Source: Hydractinia symbiolongicarpus
Taxonomy: Eukaryota > Cnidaria > Hydrozoa > Anthoathecata > Hydractiniidae
Assembly: GCF_029227915.1 (NCBI RefSeq)
Contig: NC_079878.1
Span: 20,487,501 to 20,551,500 of the forward strand
Reading direction: 5' to 3'
DNA length: 64,000 nt
Shown here: one piece after another, positions 1-13,500 of the stretch
How the letters are laid out: each line of letters begins with the position of its first letter
Numbering within the stretch: the stretch's first letter is position 1
Notes under the pieces: model-generated
Told to the model about the DNA's origin: nothing
What the model saw: only the letters and a program-made list of their open reading frames with translations
The model's database searches: none
Program-made: the position numbers and the translations under genes

Positions 1-167
1 AACTCAACCTGCGAGACAAGGGCTGATGACAGATTTTAAGTCATCAATATATAAAAAAAAAGCGGGGGAGGTGGGGGGAGACACAGATCCATGTGGCTGT
101 CCGAAAGTATCTTCATGAAGCAGATCTAATCTTGTGTCGTTTCAAAGAGTTAAGTAAGATTCGATTT

Positions 168-352
168 GTGGCACAGTAGATTAGTGGTTATAGCTCTCAA
201 ACTCTGGGCGTGAGACCGGGGTTCGATTCCTCTTGACGGCGATTCAACATGGGCGAGTGAATGTTACCATAGCCCCGGGTTAACCTAAGCCATAGGAGGT
301 AAATTGAGGAGATGGCTCCATGTGTGGACCGTTGATGTCTATCTATCTATCT
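168..352 (+). mobile_element. tRNA-derived SINE (copy 1, shortened)
   Basis: The head resembles a degenerate tRNA gene with RNA polymerase III internal promoter boxes: a box A-like TAGATTAGTGG at 177-187 and a box B-like GGTTCGATTCC at 220-230. The body that follows is shared with the copy at 58434-58680 (gattcaacatgggc against gattcaatatgagc; gggttaacctaagccat against aggttaatccaagtcat). It ends in a TCTA tetranucleotide run at 337-352, as many SINEs end in a short tail repeat. It is about 60 bp shorter than the second copy, so it probably carries an internal deletion. It is a dispersed element, not a working tRNA gene, because no cloverleaf can be closed. Confidence 0.7.
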
Positions 353-2024
353 AAAAATTTTTGCGAAAACGAGCTTTTGAAATCCGGACTGTCTGTAATG
401 TGGGAAGTTGTGCTCAGAAATAAAATGAATAATTTGCTCAAGCACTAACTTTTCAAAAACTTAATAGGAATTGGCAGAATGGCTGATAATTTGTAGGATC
501 TGTTTTATTAAAAATAGGTGAGACCCTTGTAGTCTTTCAGATTTAAATAACCAGTAAATAAAGATTTAATAAAAAGATAAATAAATATTTAAAACTGGCA
601 AACCTGTTTTTAGCAGTCGGGAACCAATTCTGTCCAAGCCTGTAGCCTTATTAATTTTCAGTGAACTAATTATTTTTTCAATACTTTTGGTCTCAATAGA
701 AGCCCAATAGGAGCCAATCAGGTATGTGTGGTGCCCAACTATAGCCCAGTACAACAGAAATTGAATATATTCATCCATTTTATAAGCTAGCTTCATCTGA
801 TTCATCTGATGGATTGAATCATCTGAATAGGTAATCAAGTCAAAGGTTTAAGAGTGCAATGATAAAAAAACTTCATATATAAACATAACTATACACAAGT
901 ATTAAACTACAGGTATGAGTAATTTCTTCCGTGGGTATTCCACGAGTACGCGACAAGTATAATGCTCGTACGAGTATGTCAAAAATACTCTCACATTTTT
1001 GCTACTGTACTCGCTAGCATGCTCGAAAGGCAAACGATATAATTAAACGAGAAACTGGCGGAGAATGCACTTGCGGCCAATATGCTTTTATGTTGTGTTA
1101 GATTTATTGAAAAGCACTGTTTTTATAGTGTTATTTTCTTTGTTCGTAATTTTTCTATGTTCAATAGTGAGTTGAAGGTGCCATTGAGATTACATGCTAA
1201 CACTTTAAGCCCTGGCGTTTTGTTGATTTACGATCTAATCAGCAGTCCCATTTGGAACCATGCCACAGGGACCTTACACTCCGAAGAGCCAGACTAAACT
1301 GATTCGCGTTATGTTCAACTCAACTGCGGGAAAGTGCGCACCAACGTAAGCTATATATGATAGCCAGAACGAGGGAGAACCTCAATTGCCTTGTGACGGA
1401 GTCGTAACTTTCAAGCTCTCCTGCTTCTGAACAAACAAACAAACCAATATCACTTCTGAAAAATGATTTATAAGTCTAAAAACATTGAATGAAAATTCAC
1501 TTGTCTGCGTTATAAAGATCTCCTCACTCTCTCTAAAACACGATTCTGGAGATAAATTTTTCTTTTGTGTTGAATGTTATTCTAATCTATTTATATCTTT
1601 GCAATCACATTGAGAATATTGAAATGATTTGCTTCTGGTAAAAGAAAAATATAGCGGGTATCATGTTTACGAGTTATTGACATGTATTTCACAAGCCAGT
1701 GCCCAGGAATAAATTGATAAATGCTGTTAAAAAACAGTAAAAAATGTAACAATTTAGTTTGAATGATATTCATTCTTTCTTTTCTTTTTTATATTCGCTA
1801 CTTTCAAACAACAGGTGCCCACAAAATATGTGAAAAAAATTAAAAATACAATTAATAACACACATGAAACTTTGTCCTTCCCACTACTGCCGCCTATTTT
1901 ATTATGCACACTATGATTGGTAAGATGAGAATGGATAATAAAATTATAAAAACATGAGAAAGAATCTTCCGTACATACATTTTGTTTATTTTTTTTCATT
2001 TTAACTAAGACGCATATCTTTGAT
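353..2024. other. Intergenic, AT-rich, no supported gene apart from the LINE scrap
   Basis: The only other open frames are short (one of 71 codons at 1082-1297) and show no recognised domain, codon bias or splice context. At about 930-1025 there is a cluster of small palindromic pieces built on ACGAGTAC/GTACTCG. No promoter or RNA gene could be supported. Confidence 0.5.
566..838 (-). pseudogene. Degenerate non-LTR (LINE) reverse transcriptase fragment
   Basis: The minus-strand translation contains IEKIISSLKINKATGLDRI followed by GSRLLKTG. This matches the conserved start of LINE reverse transcriptase domains, commonly of the form LK.NKA.G.DGI..RLLK. Only about 30 residues are recognisable. 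The flanking frame has lost the rest of the polymerase (no FADD box), so this is a dead fragment. Recognition rests on this one motif; a database search would be needed to name the clade. Confidence 0.5.
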
Positions 2025-2544
2025 ACAAGTTTTTCTTTAATATAATATTTCTCATATAAGAACATAAAGCTTCATAGAAACAAAATTTAATGCTGAAATT
2101 TACTGTTGAATGCTCCTTTAAACTTTCAAAATGGCGAAATGCTGATAGCTACCATGCTTATTATATATGTGATTATTGACTCTGGTGCTGATATGGAAAC
2201 TTTACTCAATGCATGTTATCCAGTCTTGTCAAACATGAACTGTTAACTACCCTGTTTTTGTTCTTCTTTGTCTAATAACATCACAAGTTTTTCTTTAATA
2301 TAATATTTCTCATATAAGAACATAAAGCTTCATAGAAACAAAATTTAATGCTGAAATTTACTGTTGAATGCTCCTTTAAACTTTCAAAATGGCGAAATGC
2401 TGATAGCTACCATGCTTATTATATATGTGATTATTGACTCTGGTGCTGATATGGAAACTTTACTCAATGCATGTTATCCAGTCTTGTCAAACATGAACTG
2501 TTAACTACCCTGTTTTTGTTCTTCTTTGTCTAATAACATCACAA
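2025..2544. repeat. Two-copy 258-bp tandem duplication
   Basis: The block 2025-2282 is repeated immediately at 2283-2544; I saw no mismatch reading the two side by side. Both copies begin acaagtttttctttaatat and end taataacatcacaa. Exact identity means a very recent duplication or an assembly artefact such as collapsed or expanded haplotypes. The unit has no recognisable gene. Confidence 0.85.
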
Positions 2545-4637
2545 CTAGAAACAATAATTCATTCCTTAAGAATATGCCATTCAGCAAAGTTGATAAAAAT
2601 ATATTGCTTTTATTATTCGTAACTGCTTGGCATGACCTGCTTTTGGCGATAGATAAAATAACCTATTATCATAAAAAGGGCAAGCTGAATATTTATTACC
2701 TCAAAAGTGTGAAAGTATCAACCTCATAAGCTTGCAGAAAAAAATCTTTAAAATGCTTTTTCGTATTTCATTTTTTGTATACCATCTATTATCTTTTAAA
2801 TCTCTTACAAAACTACAAAAGCGCTGGGTTGTCTTTTCGATGTAATATTTAAAGAATAGTCAATCTTTACCACTTGTAGAACAACTAATTTAGTTGCCTG
2901 TGCCATATGGATATATTTCTGATTCCGAACAAATTTGACTAGATGCGCTTTTACCACCCTGTTTTCTAGCTTGTCAGTGTGTAGAAAACATTTGTTGATC
3001 AGCAGGTAAGCATATTTAAAATTGTAAGGAGCCCAGTAAAGTATTTTCAGTGGCAGTATTTCAATGTAATTTTACAGGTGAAAAACTTTGACAATAGTTT
3101 ATGCAGAAAAATTAAATGTAAATTTAAACAAGATTATCTTGAAAAGAAAAAGATCTTAGTCAAAATTAAAAGATTTGTTAAAAAACTTTTTCAGCTATGC
3201 AACATAAAATCAACATTATTTATCAGCTTAGATTCCTTTTAGGTATAAATTTCCCTGCATGCTATGTGCTGTAAGATTAATTGTGATTGTCATCTAAACC
3301 ACCTACTTAATAGTTTTTGTTAGAAATTTATCAAAGCTTGTGTACAGAAATTAACTATGTTTGGCTTAATTTTGTTGTTATCAAATCGTAATGGTAATGC
3401 TCTTAAGCAAAAAATGGAAAGTAAATTTATTATTAAAAATAATAATTCAGTTTCTTTTCACTCACTTTATTTATTTACAAATAGGAATTATATGTCTGCT
3501 TAGCAAATTTTATTTGCTTAACGATAAAGTAAAAATGTTAAAACTTCCGTGTTCAGTAAATAAACATGGGTGTTTTTGTAGTTTGCATTTGTTTGATCAC
3601 CAGGCACCTATATGGTGTTCGGTATTTTTATTAAACATATCTAATTGTAATATTTTTATTTTACGCACTAAATAATACTAACGTTTACATTAATGCAAAT
3701 TTTTCCGTTTTCATTAGTCATGTTACTAAAAATAAAATATTTCTGGATAGCGTTTACATACAATCTTCAAAAAATTATTTTTTGGTGGTTAAATTCTGAT
3801 GGAAACAGATTAATTGGAAAACAGAATCTAACCTAAAAACGTTTTTTTTATGCCGTTTCTCTGTTTTTACTTATTTTTACTTCGTGTAACCACATAAAAA
3901 CAGTATTTTTAGGAAATCATATTAGACATGAACAGAGTTTATAAGCGATAATTATTAATGATTTTCTATGACTATATAAACACATGACAATATGAAAAAA
4001 AAAGTTAATAATCTTTGATCTCTGATTTTAGTATTTTTGTACGAAAACAGAATTCTTGGATGAAAACGCAAGAGTATGCTCAGTGTAAACACAGTATAAA
4101 TGAAACATAGAAGAACATATATGATTTTGATTTTTAATCGCATGCTTTGCATTTGCTAACATTTATCTATTATCTAGTTTCAGGCCTTATAATTAGAATT
4201 TTCTTATGCCAGCAATAAAACTGCCAATGTGAGATACAAAATTTCAATTTGCGTCGGCATTGCATTTTCAGCTGGCAAAAACTTTCGCCATTGTTGTGTT
4301 TCAAAAATTTCACAACAAAACTACATTGGCAATTTTTTTGCCAACGCGACTACCCTATCTGTATTTTACATTGGCAATTTACGTCCCCAGTGCCGAATGC
4401 TGATGCAAATTTTAAGGGCTGAGTTTGTATATCTACATATGTATACAGGTGTGCATGTGTATACAAGAAAATGTGCACAAGAAACAACATTTCACTCACA
4501 ATATTAATCTTATTAACCTTTTATATTATATAACCTTAGCAGTAATACTAACAAAAAGTTACTTGGAGAATGACCAACTTAACCATTAGATTTTACTAAA
4601 CGTGGTATTGCTTTTGAGTGGAGGTTACCTTTCAACA
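2545..4637. other. Intergenic region upstream of the LRP1-type gene
   Basis: No gene is supported here. Segment 2937-2985 shares about 50 bp with 10436-10485 (both contain gatgcgcttttaccaccc and gttttctagc), marking a dispersed repeat. Segment about 4195-4400 is related to 27490-27565. The 5'UTR and promoter of the gene must lie near the right end; TATATTATATAA at about 4523-4534 is TATA-like but is not a firm promoter call in such AT-rich DNA. Confidence 0.4.
4195..4400. repeat. Dispersed repeat (copy 1)
   Basis: Shares with 27490-27565 an ordered series of words: aataaaactgcc, then gagataca, then atttgcgt and ggcattgc, then ctggc. The stretch also contains several copies of ttggcaatt or its complement, giving internal symmetry. 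It looks like an old interspersed element of unknown class. Confidence 0.45.
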
Positions 4638-7535
4638 ATGAATGCCATTCTGCTATTCGTTGCAGTTCTATTTAATATTGTCTCACTTACACAAACAGGT
4701 ATTTACTAAACACAACCTTTTTACTAACAACTCTGTAACTTTTTATTATTAAACACCGCTTTAGCTATGTTAATAATAATATACAAAGAGTACGATTATG
4801 AAAGTTGCATTTATTTTTTCTCAATTTATTGTGTTCCAGTTGAACAAAAATGTACAGAAAAAGACTTCAAATGTGCAAATGGAGATTGTATTCCTATGAA
4901 ATGGAAGTGTGATGAATATAATGATTGCAGAGATAAATCCGATGAACTTAATTGTAAAAAAGGTGTGTTGTTAGTAAAAATACTTCAACTGGTCGGTTTC
5001 ACAATAAAATACCTTAAACAAACCCAAAGTCTTTTTCATTTTTGCAAATAACCTTTTTGTTCTTTTATAGAAAAATCATCTTGCAACCCAAAGAACACTT
5101 TCACATGTAAAGATAATGCAGATCCTCAATGTATTCCACTTCGTTGGAGATGTGACAGAGAATCAGATTGCAAAGATGGCAGTGACGAGAAGGAGTGTAG
5201 TAAGTTGAAGAATGTTCAACCTTAAACATTTTGAATCTGAAACCTCAAGTTGATTGTTGTCCTCTATGTATTAGCCATCGCAGCTTTTTTTAACTGTGTT
5301 TTCCTTAGATAAAACATCATGTCCAATTGGAATGATTGATTGTCCATCATCCAAGAGTTGTATCTCAAAGCTATGGTTGTGTGATGGAGATAATGACTGT
5401 GGAGATGGTTGGGATGAAAGAAATTGCTCCAGTGAGATTTCTTTATTTATTTCCTCATTGTAAATAGTTTGGTATAGTTTTTTTTTGTTTCTGTAAATTT
5501 TGTGCAAGTGTTATTTTCGTGTTAATTACTTTTCAGATTCCTATCTAAAGCCTGATTTAGTTTGTGCACCAAATTATTTTAAATGTAAAGATGGCCAGTG
5601 CATCAACAAAAACTGGGTTTGTGATGGTATGAAAGACTGTGCAGATGGCTCTGATGAATATGCAAATTGCAGTGAGTAATATTTATTTCCATTTCTAGTC
5701 AACACAAATTGTTAATGTTTGTAGATACATGCCCACAAAAAATAATTTTTAGAGTGCATTTTTTGTATTAAATTATTATTAACTGGTTTATACATATTCC
5801 GTTTATACACATATGGCTTTAAAAAGAACACATGTCTGACCTAATCAGTTTAAAAAGACGTTGTACACTATATCTGTGCCATCGTTAAGAATTTTTGATA
5901 ATTTTTGATCCATGTTCGATGGTGCACACATAACTGCGTTTTCAACATAACCTTCATCAGCACAATGAACAACAAGAAAAATGGCATCAAATTTGTGTGA
6001 TGGATTTTTCTTCTGATGAAGAATAAACTTAAGCAGTTAAAAAATATCTGTATGTTTGGTTTTCTGAAACTATAAAATTCAAATTTATTTCCTTTTTTTA
6101 CAAAACCTGGTTTTTGCAACCTTGTCAAAAGTAAATCTGTAGAAGATAATCCTGGTTTCTACAAACCCAAGCAAAGTAGCCATCAGTTAATAAATACAAT
6201 ATAAACTGTTTTATCTATCTCTTAAAGAAATATTACCCTTGATTAGGCAACCAAGGGTAATTTTGCAAGCTTAGTCTATACTTTTTTACATCAGGTAATA
6301 TTTCTCGGTATAGATAGACAAAACAATATGTATTATATTAGAATTGTCATGTTACATTGTACTTTATACAGGGTTTAAATTGATCAACCCAAAATTTACT
6401 AAGAAAGAAAAAGAAAAGTATTTAACCAAATCGTGTGTTTCTGCTAAATTCTCTATGTTCAAAATAATTAAAATATTGATTCTAATTTTAGCACGCAGGC
6501 ATTGCTCTGATACTGAACATCAATGTAAGAATAATATATGCATACCACAAAGTTTCCTTTGTGATGATCGAGACGACTGCTTGGATGGAGTGGATGGAAA
6601 ATCTTCATCAGATGAACTACTGTCAGAATGTGGTAGGACAGAGTTTACTGAGCTCTTTTTTTAACCTTATCCACTGCTTTGTCTACTAAGAGACCAATTG
6701 GGCTCATGAATGGGGTTAATTTGTTTGTAAGGTGATGCTACATTTCTGAATGTTTTACACAGAGAATAAGTTGAACAACTTCTAAAGTCAAATTTTAAGT
6801 TATGATTGCAAGCATGGTTGTTTATTAATGACTACAGAATTGGCAGACAAAAATCTTTTGCTACAAATGTTGGGCATATTGCTATCTCAAAGATTATCAC
6901 TGACTTTTTTGTTTTTTTTTTACTCAATTTATTTAATTATTTTAGCAAAAAGATAAGGACAAGGAAAAAAATGTAACCTTTTAACCACTTTAATGAATCA
7001 GCTGTTCTTGGCATATTGAACAGAGTTTTTTTAAATTAAGAAAAAATCTAACATCAAACGAGTGCAAGATAATATGAATGTGTAAACAGCAGAAACTGAT
7101 AAAAAATATGATTGACTTTAAGACATCCTCTGTTACAAAAATGAATGTGTTTCCTTTAACACTCAGAAACGAATAAATAATTGCAAAAGTACAATCATAA
7201 ATTTAAATCATAAACTCAATCTCCCATGTGATATTAATTATATACTATTTATTTTATATCCTATTAATTTTATATACTATTTATTTACGTTTTTATTTAT
7301 TTTGACCAAACAAATATCACTGTATGACAAGTATGCTGCTGTCGCCAACCAACAAAAGATACTAAAAAAAGGCTAAAACATTGTGTCTTAATACCCCACC
7401 CTTTTTTAGCTTCAAAAGTGAAGTGCAAGGAGAATGAGTTTCACTGCAATGGCACATTGACGTGTATAAGTATGAGAAAATTGTGTAACCAAAAGAAAGA
7501 ATGCCCGGATGGAAGTGATGAAGGCCCAAAATGTG
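4638..7535 (+). CDS. LRP1: LRP1 exons 1-7: signal peptide and class A cluster I (6 repeats)
   Basis: Exons: 4638-4698, 4840-4962, 5071-5199, 5309-5431, 5537-5671, 6492-6632, 7410-7535. Exon 1 encodes only the hydrophobic signal peptide. Each of exons 2-7 encodes exactly one class A repeat and all junctions are phase 1, the classic exon-shuffling arrangement. Six cysteines and the acidic calcium box are visible, for example [20 protein letters not shown] and [11 protein letters not shown]. Oddities: repeat 3 has GWDE in place of GSDE, and repeat 5 has an insertion ([15 protein letters not shown]) in its acidic box. Vertebrate LRP1 has two repeats in this cluster and megalin seven, so six is nearer to megalin. 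Confidence 0.92.
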
Positions 7536-10500
7536 GTAAGTAGTTGTTGACATCTCAATTGGCTTATGAAAAAACTTTTTTTTCAAAAAGAATAAAAAAA
7601 CATCTTACAAAAAACATCTTACGTCAAGACAATTATTTTTATTCTTAGCATTATCTAAATGTGATGCGAATTGTGCTGTAAAATGCCAGAAGCAACCATC
7701 TGGCATTGGTGCTTGTATATGCAACGATGGATTTAAAGTGTCAGAAAATGGTTCTTGTCATGGTAAGTAGCATTTTTTGATGATTTGTTAACAGAATCAC
7801 AGACGTAGAAGGTAGGAGAACTTACAATAGGGCCATGAAAATTTAATGTCGTCAGATATGTATTGTAGCTGCTTAATAACTATTTTTGGTCACACGCGAT
7901 AGCGAAGTGACCTATAAATTAGGATCCGTCCAAACGTATAGCTTTTATCTGGATCCAGTCATTAGTTTTTTTGATTTAATGCACAAAGTTACTTTTTAAT
8001 ACATTCTAGGTGATTCATAATAATTCATAATAGCACCATTTTTGGCCCAAAAGTTTCTTGAGTTTTTCTCTAAAAATTATAATTAATTTTTTCTCTAACG
8101 TTAGTACAGACCATTATTTACATATTTCATTTGGTCTCATATTCCCGAAAAAGTCTGGGTGCTAGGTAACGAACCAAAAATAACCCAAAATAAGCTAAAA
8201 ATAGTTTTTTTTGCATCCTTCTCTGCTTTCATTACAACTTATATGTGATTTTATTTTTTTTATATTTTTTGCACACAATTACTAATCAATAAATGTTAGA
8301 AAGTGAATATTACGATAACTAAGGTTTTCATGTTTACCTAAAAATTTCAATGTTTTATTGTTTCTGCTCATGTTTGATTTTCATGTGTGACCTTTTAAAC
8401 TTGATTTAATTTTGCAGTAGTCCTTGTTTTTAAATTTATATTTACTTATAACTTTGGCACTTCCGTAAATGACTGATGTTTCAATATCTTAAGAAAAAAT
8501 TAACACTGTATTTAATAAAACAATCTTGAAAATAATTTACAGTATGAAAGTAATTTATTGTGTGGTATACTATTTTTATTTCAGACATTGATGAATGTAA
8601 GCTTCAACCAAGTGTTTGTGATCAACTTTGCACCAATACTGAAGGTGGATACAAGTGTGCTTGTGTAGATGGGTATACGTTGGAAAAGGGAAGAGAATGT
8701 CGTCTAAATGGTATGTTTATTTCCATTTTCAGAGTTGGTCCTAAGTGCCCCAATGCGCTTCTGTGAAATAAACATCCTAAAATTTAGCTTTTTTACTCTC
8801 ATTTTTACAACAAGGGAAGTTATTTAGATAAGTCTTGTGTCTTGCATGAGAGAAAACAGGAAGATATGTATTTAGCCGTCTTAGAAATTTATTCCAAATT
8901 TCACAACTTATTAGAGAAGCTAATTATATTCACTACAAAATATGGGACTTATAGCTCATTTTATACAAGTTGTGAAGGAATAAGGCATCAATAATACCAA
9001 AAACCCCTTATGAATATTCTATTTGGTATTTAGCGGCCCTCATTTTCCATTTTTGAATTACACCCTGTCCTTCCATTACCCTTTATTGTGTAAGTACGTG
9101 GCTATGTAACCTTGCTTTTTGAAGCACCAAAGTGATGCTCTCAAGGAAAATCCACTGCTTCTATTTTTAATTCGTATTTTTAAATCAATAGAATTCCCTT
9201 TTCAAAAACTGCATTTCGTTTCTCAAAATATGCGGAATTCATATTTCAAATACGCATGTTTTTTTACAAACCGCATTTTGTATTCTCAAAATATACGGAA
9301 TTCATATTTAAAAATACATTAAATACGAATTTCGTATTTTTGAAAATACGAAATATTATTTAAAAATATGCGTATTTTTAAATACCCAATTCATTTTTAA
9401 AAATATGTGTATTTCTAAAAATACATATTTCTAAAAATGTGCTGTAGATTTAAAATACAAAGACATCAAAAAAGTATTGTTTGGTTAGGGTTCGTCTCAT
9501 TTTTGATACAAATTGAAAGTTGCCATATACCATTCTAGAATGACGAGAAAATGTCCCTGCTAAGTCTCAAAGTTGCGGTATTTAATTAAAAAAAGTACAC
9601 AGCAATATTCTTAACTTTTGGTCAAACATATAATTATTACAAACTGTGTGCAATTTTTCAAACCTTACAGAAACACTGCCAATGCAAAATAGAAAGGCTT
9701 AATCATTTATTTTCTGGTCCATGTATTTTTACTTTATGCTTTTTTTAATCCATATTTCGTAATTTTAAAAATACGGAATGATCACCCCTCAGAATTTCGT
9801 ATTTTCTGTTTTAAAAAAATACGAAAATTTGTATTTCGTATTTTTAAAATTATGCGTATTTTATAATACGAAATCCGTCTTTTTATTACAAAATTTCCGT
9901 ATTTTGAGCAAATAAGATTGAATTAAACAACATTCCACATTGTATGTGATGACATTAAACCATCTGTCATATTGATAGATCCCTGAAGTTTACTGTTGTA
10001 ATTTTGTCGAGTTAACTAAACATTTATCTCTTTTCTTCAGCTGATCGCCCCTCAGAGTTGCTGATTGTTGATGTTAAAGTCATTAAACGATACAATGTTA
10101 AAACTGGTGTAAATGCTCCACTAGTTACAAATCTTTCACGTGGCATTGCAATTGATTTTGATGCTCGACAAGGCAGAATATTTTATACAGATGTTACTCA
10201 AAATCTCATTTACTCGTCTTTCTTATATAATGACAGCAAAAACGTTGGCAAGGTAATACTTCAGTTGTTAATTTTCTTTTTAAACGTCTACAGCATATTT
10301 ATTTATTAGAAGAATGTAGTAAAAAGGAAGTAATTCAAACAGAATACCAATTACAAAATAACAAAATGTTAAATTTTTAAAATTCCATTTGCTGACCAAC
10401 CCAAAAATATATTTTCTGCTTGAAAGCAGATTTAATTGGATGCGCTTTTACCACCCAGTTTTCTAGCCTGACAGTGTGGTTGGTGCAACCTCAAAACCCT

Positions 10501-13500
10501 TAATTGGAACGTTGAATCAAATTTTTCAGTCAATAAAACTAGAAACAAACAAAAACGAATAAAAATAGAAAAATCCCAACCCAGATTTTTTGTAGTGAGA
10601 TATTGAGAAGGTTGGTCTAAAAACAGCATATGAATAATTTTTTAAGGACAGCCTTCTTGACTTGAAATGAACAACAGGAAAAGGTCAAGAGATTTTTGAA
10701 TGCCTTGGAATGAACAAGGAAAAGGCATGTGACCAGCTAATATAACTAATGTTAACTTATTATATGGGACAGAAAACAATAAGAAATTCTGATTGGTAAT
10801 TCTGGGCTTCCAGGAATAGCGTTCATTAAAATTAAAAGAGCACCAGGGGAAAAGGCTTAACCTACTACTAACAGCACAAGTGTTGGCTTTCTCACTTGGA
10901 TGTTGGAGATGCATCTCTGAAATAATTTTCAGGTGTCTACATGTATATTTATATATTTAATGGACTTCAATCTTTCCTTTGTTACTTAATTTTATTCGGC
11001 ACAATCTATATTCAAGCATGTAGCTGTACCAGCTACATTTTTCGTTTTTTTATTTAAAACAAAGGTCCATTAACCCTTTGTTGACAGGTAACAATTGGTT
11101 TTGATGTTGTACTGTAAAATACATGGAGCCTAAATCCAAAAGTTAAATGGGGAAAGACTTTTGAACGCCTGTGCCCTATATCATTTTCTATTATGAGACA
11201 CTTGCAATATCTAATAAGGCTTTGAAAGTGTTTGGCAGTATTTGTAGAAGGTCTGTTTGCAATGTTACAACTAAAAAGATTTATCTGTATTTTATTTAGG
11301 AAAAAGTCATTGTCAAAACCGGATTGGCTGTTCCCGATGGGATTGCAGTTGACTGGATTACCAAAACAATATATTTTGCTGAAAGTTCAGCTCATCGTAT
11401 TGATGTTGTTAGCTATGATGGTCTACACCGCTCTGCACTGATCTCATTAAACTTGACAAGCCCAAGAGGATTAGCTCTCGATCCTAGTGTGGGATTTTTG
11501 TTTATCACAGACTGGGGAGGGGAAGCAAAAATTTTACGGTCTCAAATGGATGGTAGCAATTTAATACCCTTGGTTACTGAAAACATTGGTTGGCCTAATG
11601 GCATCACAATTGATTATACATCACAAACGTTGTATTGGATTGATGCACGCTATGATTACATTGATTCAGTCAACTACAATGGAAAAGGTAGAAAAAACAT
11701 TATCAAGGGTCGAGACTTTGTTCCACATCCATTTGCTATAACAATGTTTGGAAATTACCTATACTTTACTGACTGGGTGAAAAAAGGGGTGATAATGGTT
11801 AACAAAAACGACAAAACAAATAAAGTCATATTTCATAACCTAACTAGACCCATGGACATCCAGTTGTTTGACGTGATCAGACAACCAAATGCAACAAATC
11901 CATGCAAGACAAGAACTACGAGGTGTCAGCACATGTGTGTTATTAAATCTCATAATGAATCTGCATGCTTATGTAAAACACGTTACAAATTAAAAAGTGA
12001 CAGTGTAAGTTGTGAACTGGTTGACAATTTTTTAATATTTGCACGTAGTTGGGAAGTTCGTGGAATATCTCTTGATGAAGTGTACCCTCATGATGTTATA
12101 ATGCCTGTGCTTGGATTAAGCAGTGCAGTTGGCACAGATTTTCATGCACTTGATGAATATATTTATTTTTCTGATGTGTCAACTAACAAGATTGGTAGAG
12201 TTTCTATAGCTGAAAATAGTGAAAACAATATTGAATGGCTAATAGAGAAGGACCTGCAAAACCCTGATGGTGTTGCAGTTGATTGGGTAGGGCATAATTT
12301 ATACTGGACTGATTCAAAGGTTTATGGGAAATCAGAAATCAGTGTATCAAGATTGGATGGTAAATACAGAAAAACATTACTAAATAACAATTTGGGTAAA
12401 CCAAGAGCAATTGTCGTTCATCCAACTGCTGGGTAATGTTTTATTTGTTTTGTTTTGTTTACTGTATTGAGAATTATTTCCATATTGTGGAATGCAAATA
12501 CACTGCTTAAGAGGCCAATAATCTCCTTAAACCTCCTTAAAACTTAGACTTGGTAACAACTTTCTCAAATCTTCTTAATTTTCCTTTTACAAAACTATAT
12601 GATCTGTTAAATTATTTGGAAAATGTGGTAATGCCCTCAAATGTCCTCAATTTTCGAATATCTCAAAAAAACCTCGTAAAAAGTCCATAAATCTTGACTC
12701 TAAAAAAAGAGGGACAAACCTAATACTGCATGATTTGGATTGTGGCTGTAATACAAAGGTCCTTTATAAGACTGCCACCATCCTAGATTTCTGCCCAGAG
12801 TCTTGACTGGAAAAGTATAATTTTATGAAAATTATATAAATATTTTCGTCCTAACTCTTCTTTTTATTCATTCATTTATTTATTCATACATTCCTTAATT
12901 TTGTTTCTTTATTTAAAGTCAAAACAATTTACATAATTCAGTTGTATTGTGTAAATTGTTTCGACTTTAATAAGAAACTAAACGAATGAAGTGAGTAAAA
13001 GTTTTCTAAAATTGTCTGTCAAAAGAACTGCATGTCAACAGCAAGGGCAAGTTATGTGCCCAAATATTTAATGCAAATAATAATAGAAAGGGTAACTAGG
13101 TCTTCTGTGGAAAAGTGTAAACTAAAGCTTTAAATTACTGCAACGTCAAATTGTTAAAAACTCTTGGAATACATCATACAGAGCATTGTTCCCCTTTACA
13201 TTCCTTCTGTTCCTGATTATTTGACAAAAAGTATTTTTTTCTAATTTTTGCTGATTTTTTTATTGTAAGCAATGACCTGTTTTTAATGTTGGTTAAACAT
13301 TTAAAAGACTTGTCACATTGTTTATCCAATGTATTTTAAATACAGCTAACATATTTTGTTATAATTCTAGGTATGTATTCTACACTGATTGGCTTGCTCC
13401 AGCCAAAATTGGACGACTGCATATGGATGGCACCAACTTTACTATTTTAATTAATGGAACATCATTAAATTGGCCGAATGGCTTAAGCATAGATTTTGAT

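Noticed and set aside
168-240. tRNA gene
   Set aside because: Box A- and B-like sequences are present but no cloverleaf or anticodon stem closes, and the same head with the same body recurs at 58434, so it is a SINE.
1082-1297. 71-codon plus-strand frame in the left intergenic region
   Set aside because: No recognisable domain, no splice partner and codon use like the background.
2395-2510. Retropepsin-like frame (VIIDSGADM) in the 258-bp duplication
   Set aside because: Only a five-residue DSGAD resemblance in a 35-codon frame with no other protease or gag-pol features; likely chance.
5868-6128. 86-codon minus-strand frame in LRP1 intron 5
   Set aside because: No family resemblance; the region is AT-rich intron. 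The inverted repeat at 6207-6325 beside it (tgttttatctatc against gatagacaaaaca, about 30-bp arms) may be a small MITE but has no coding part.
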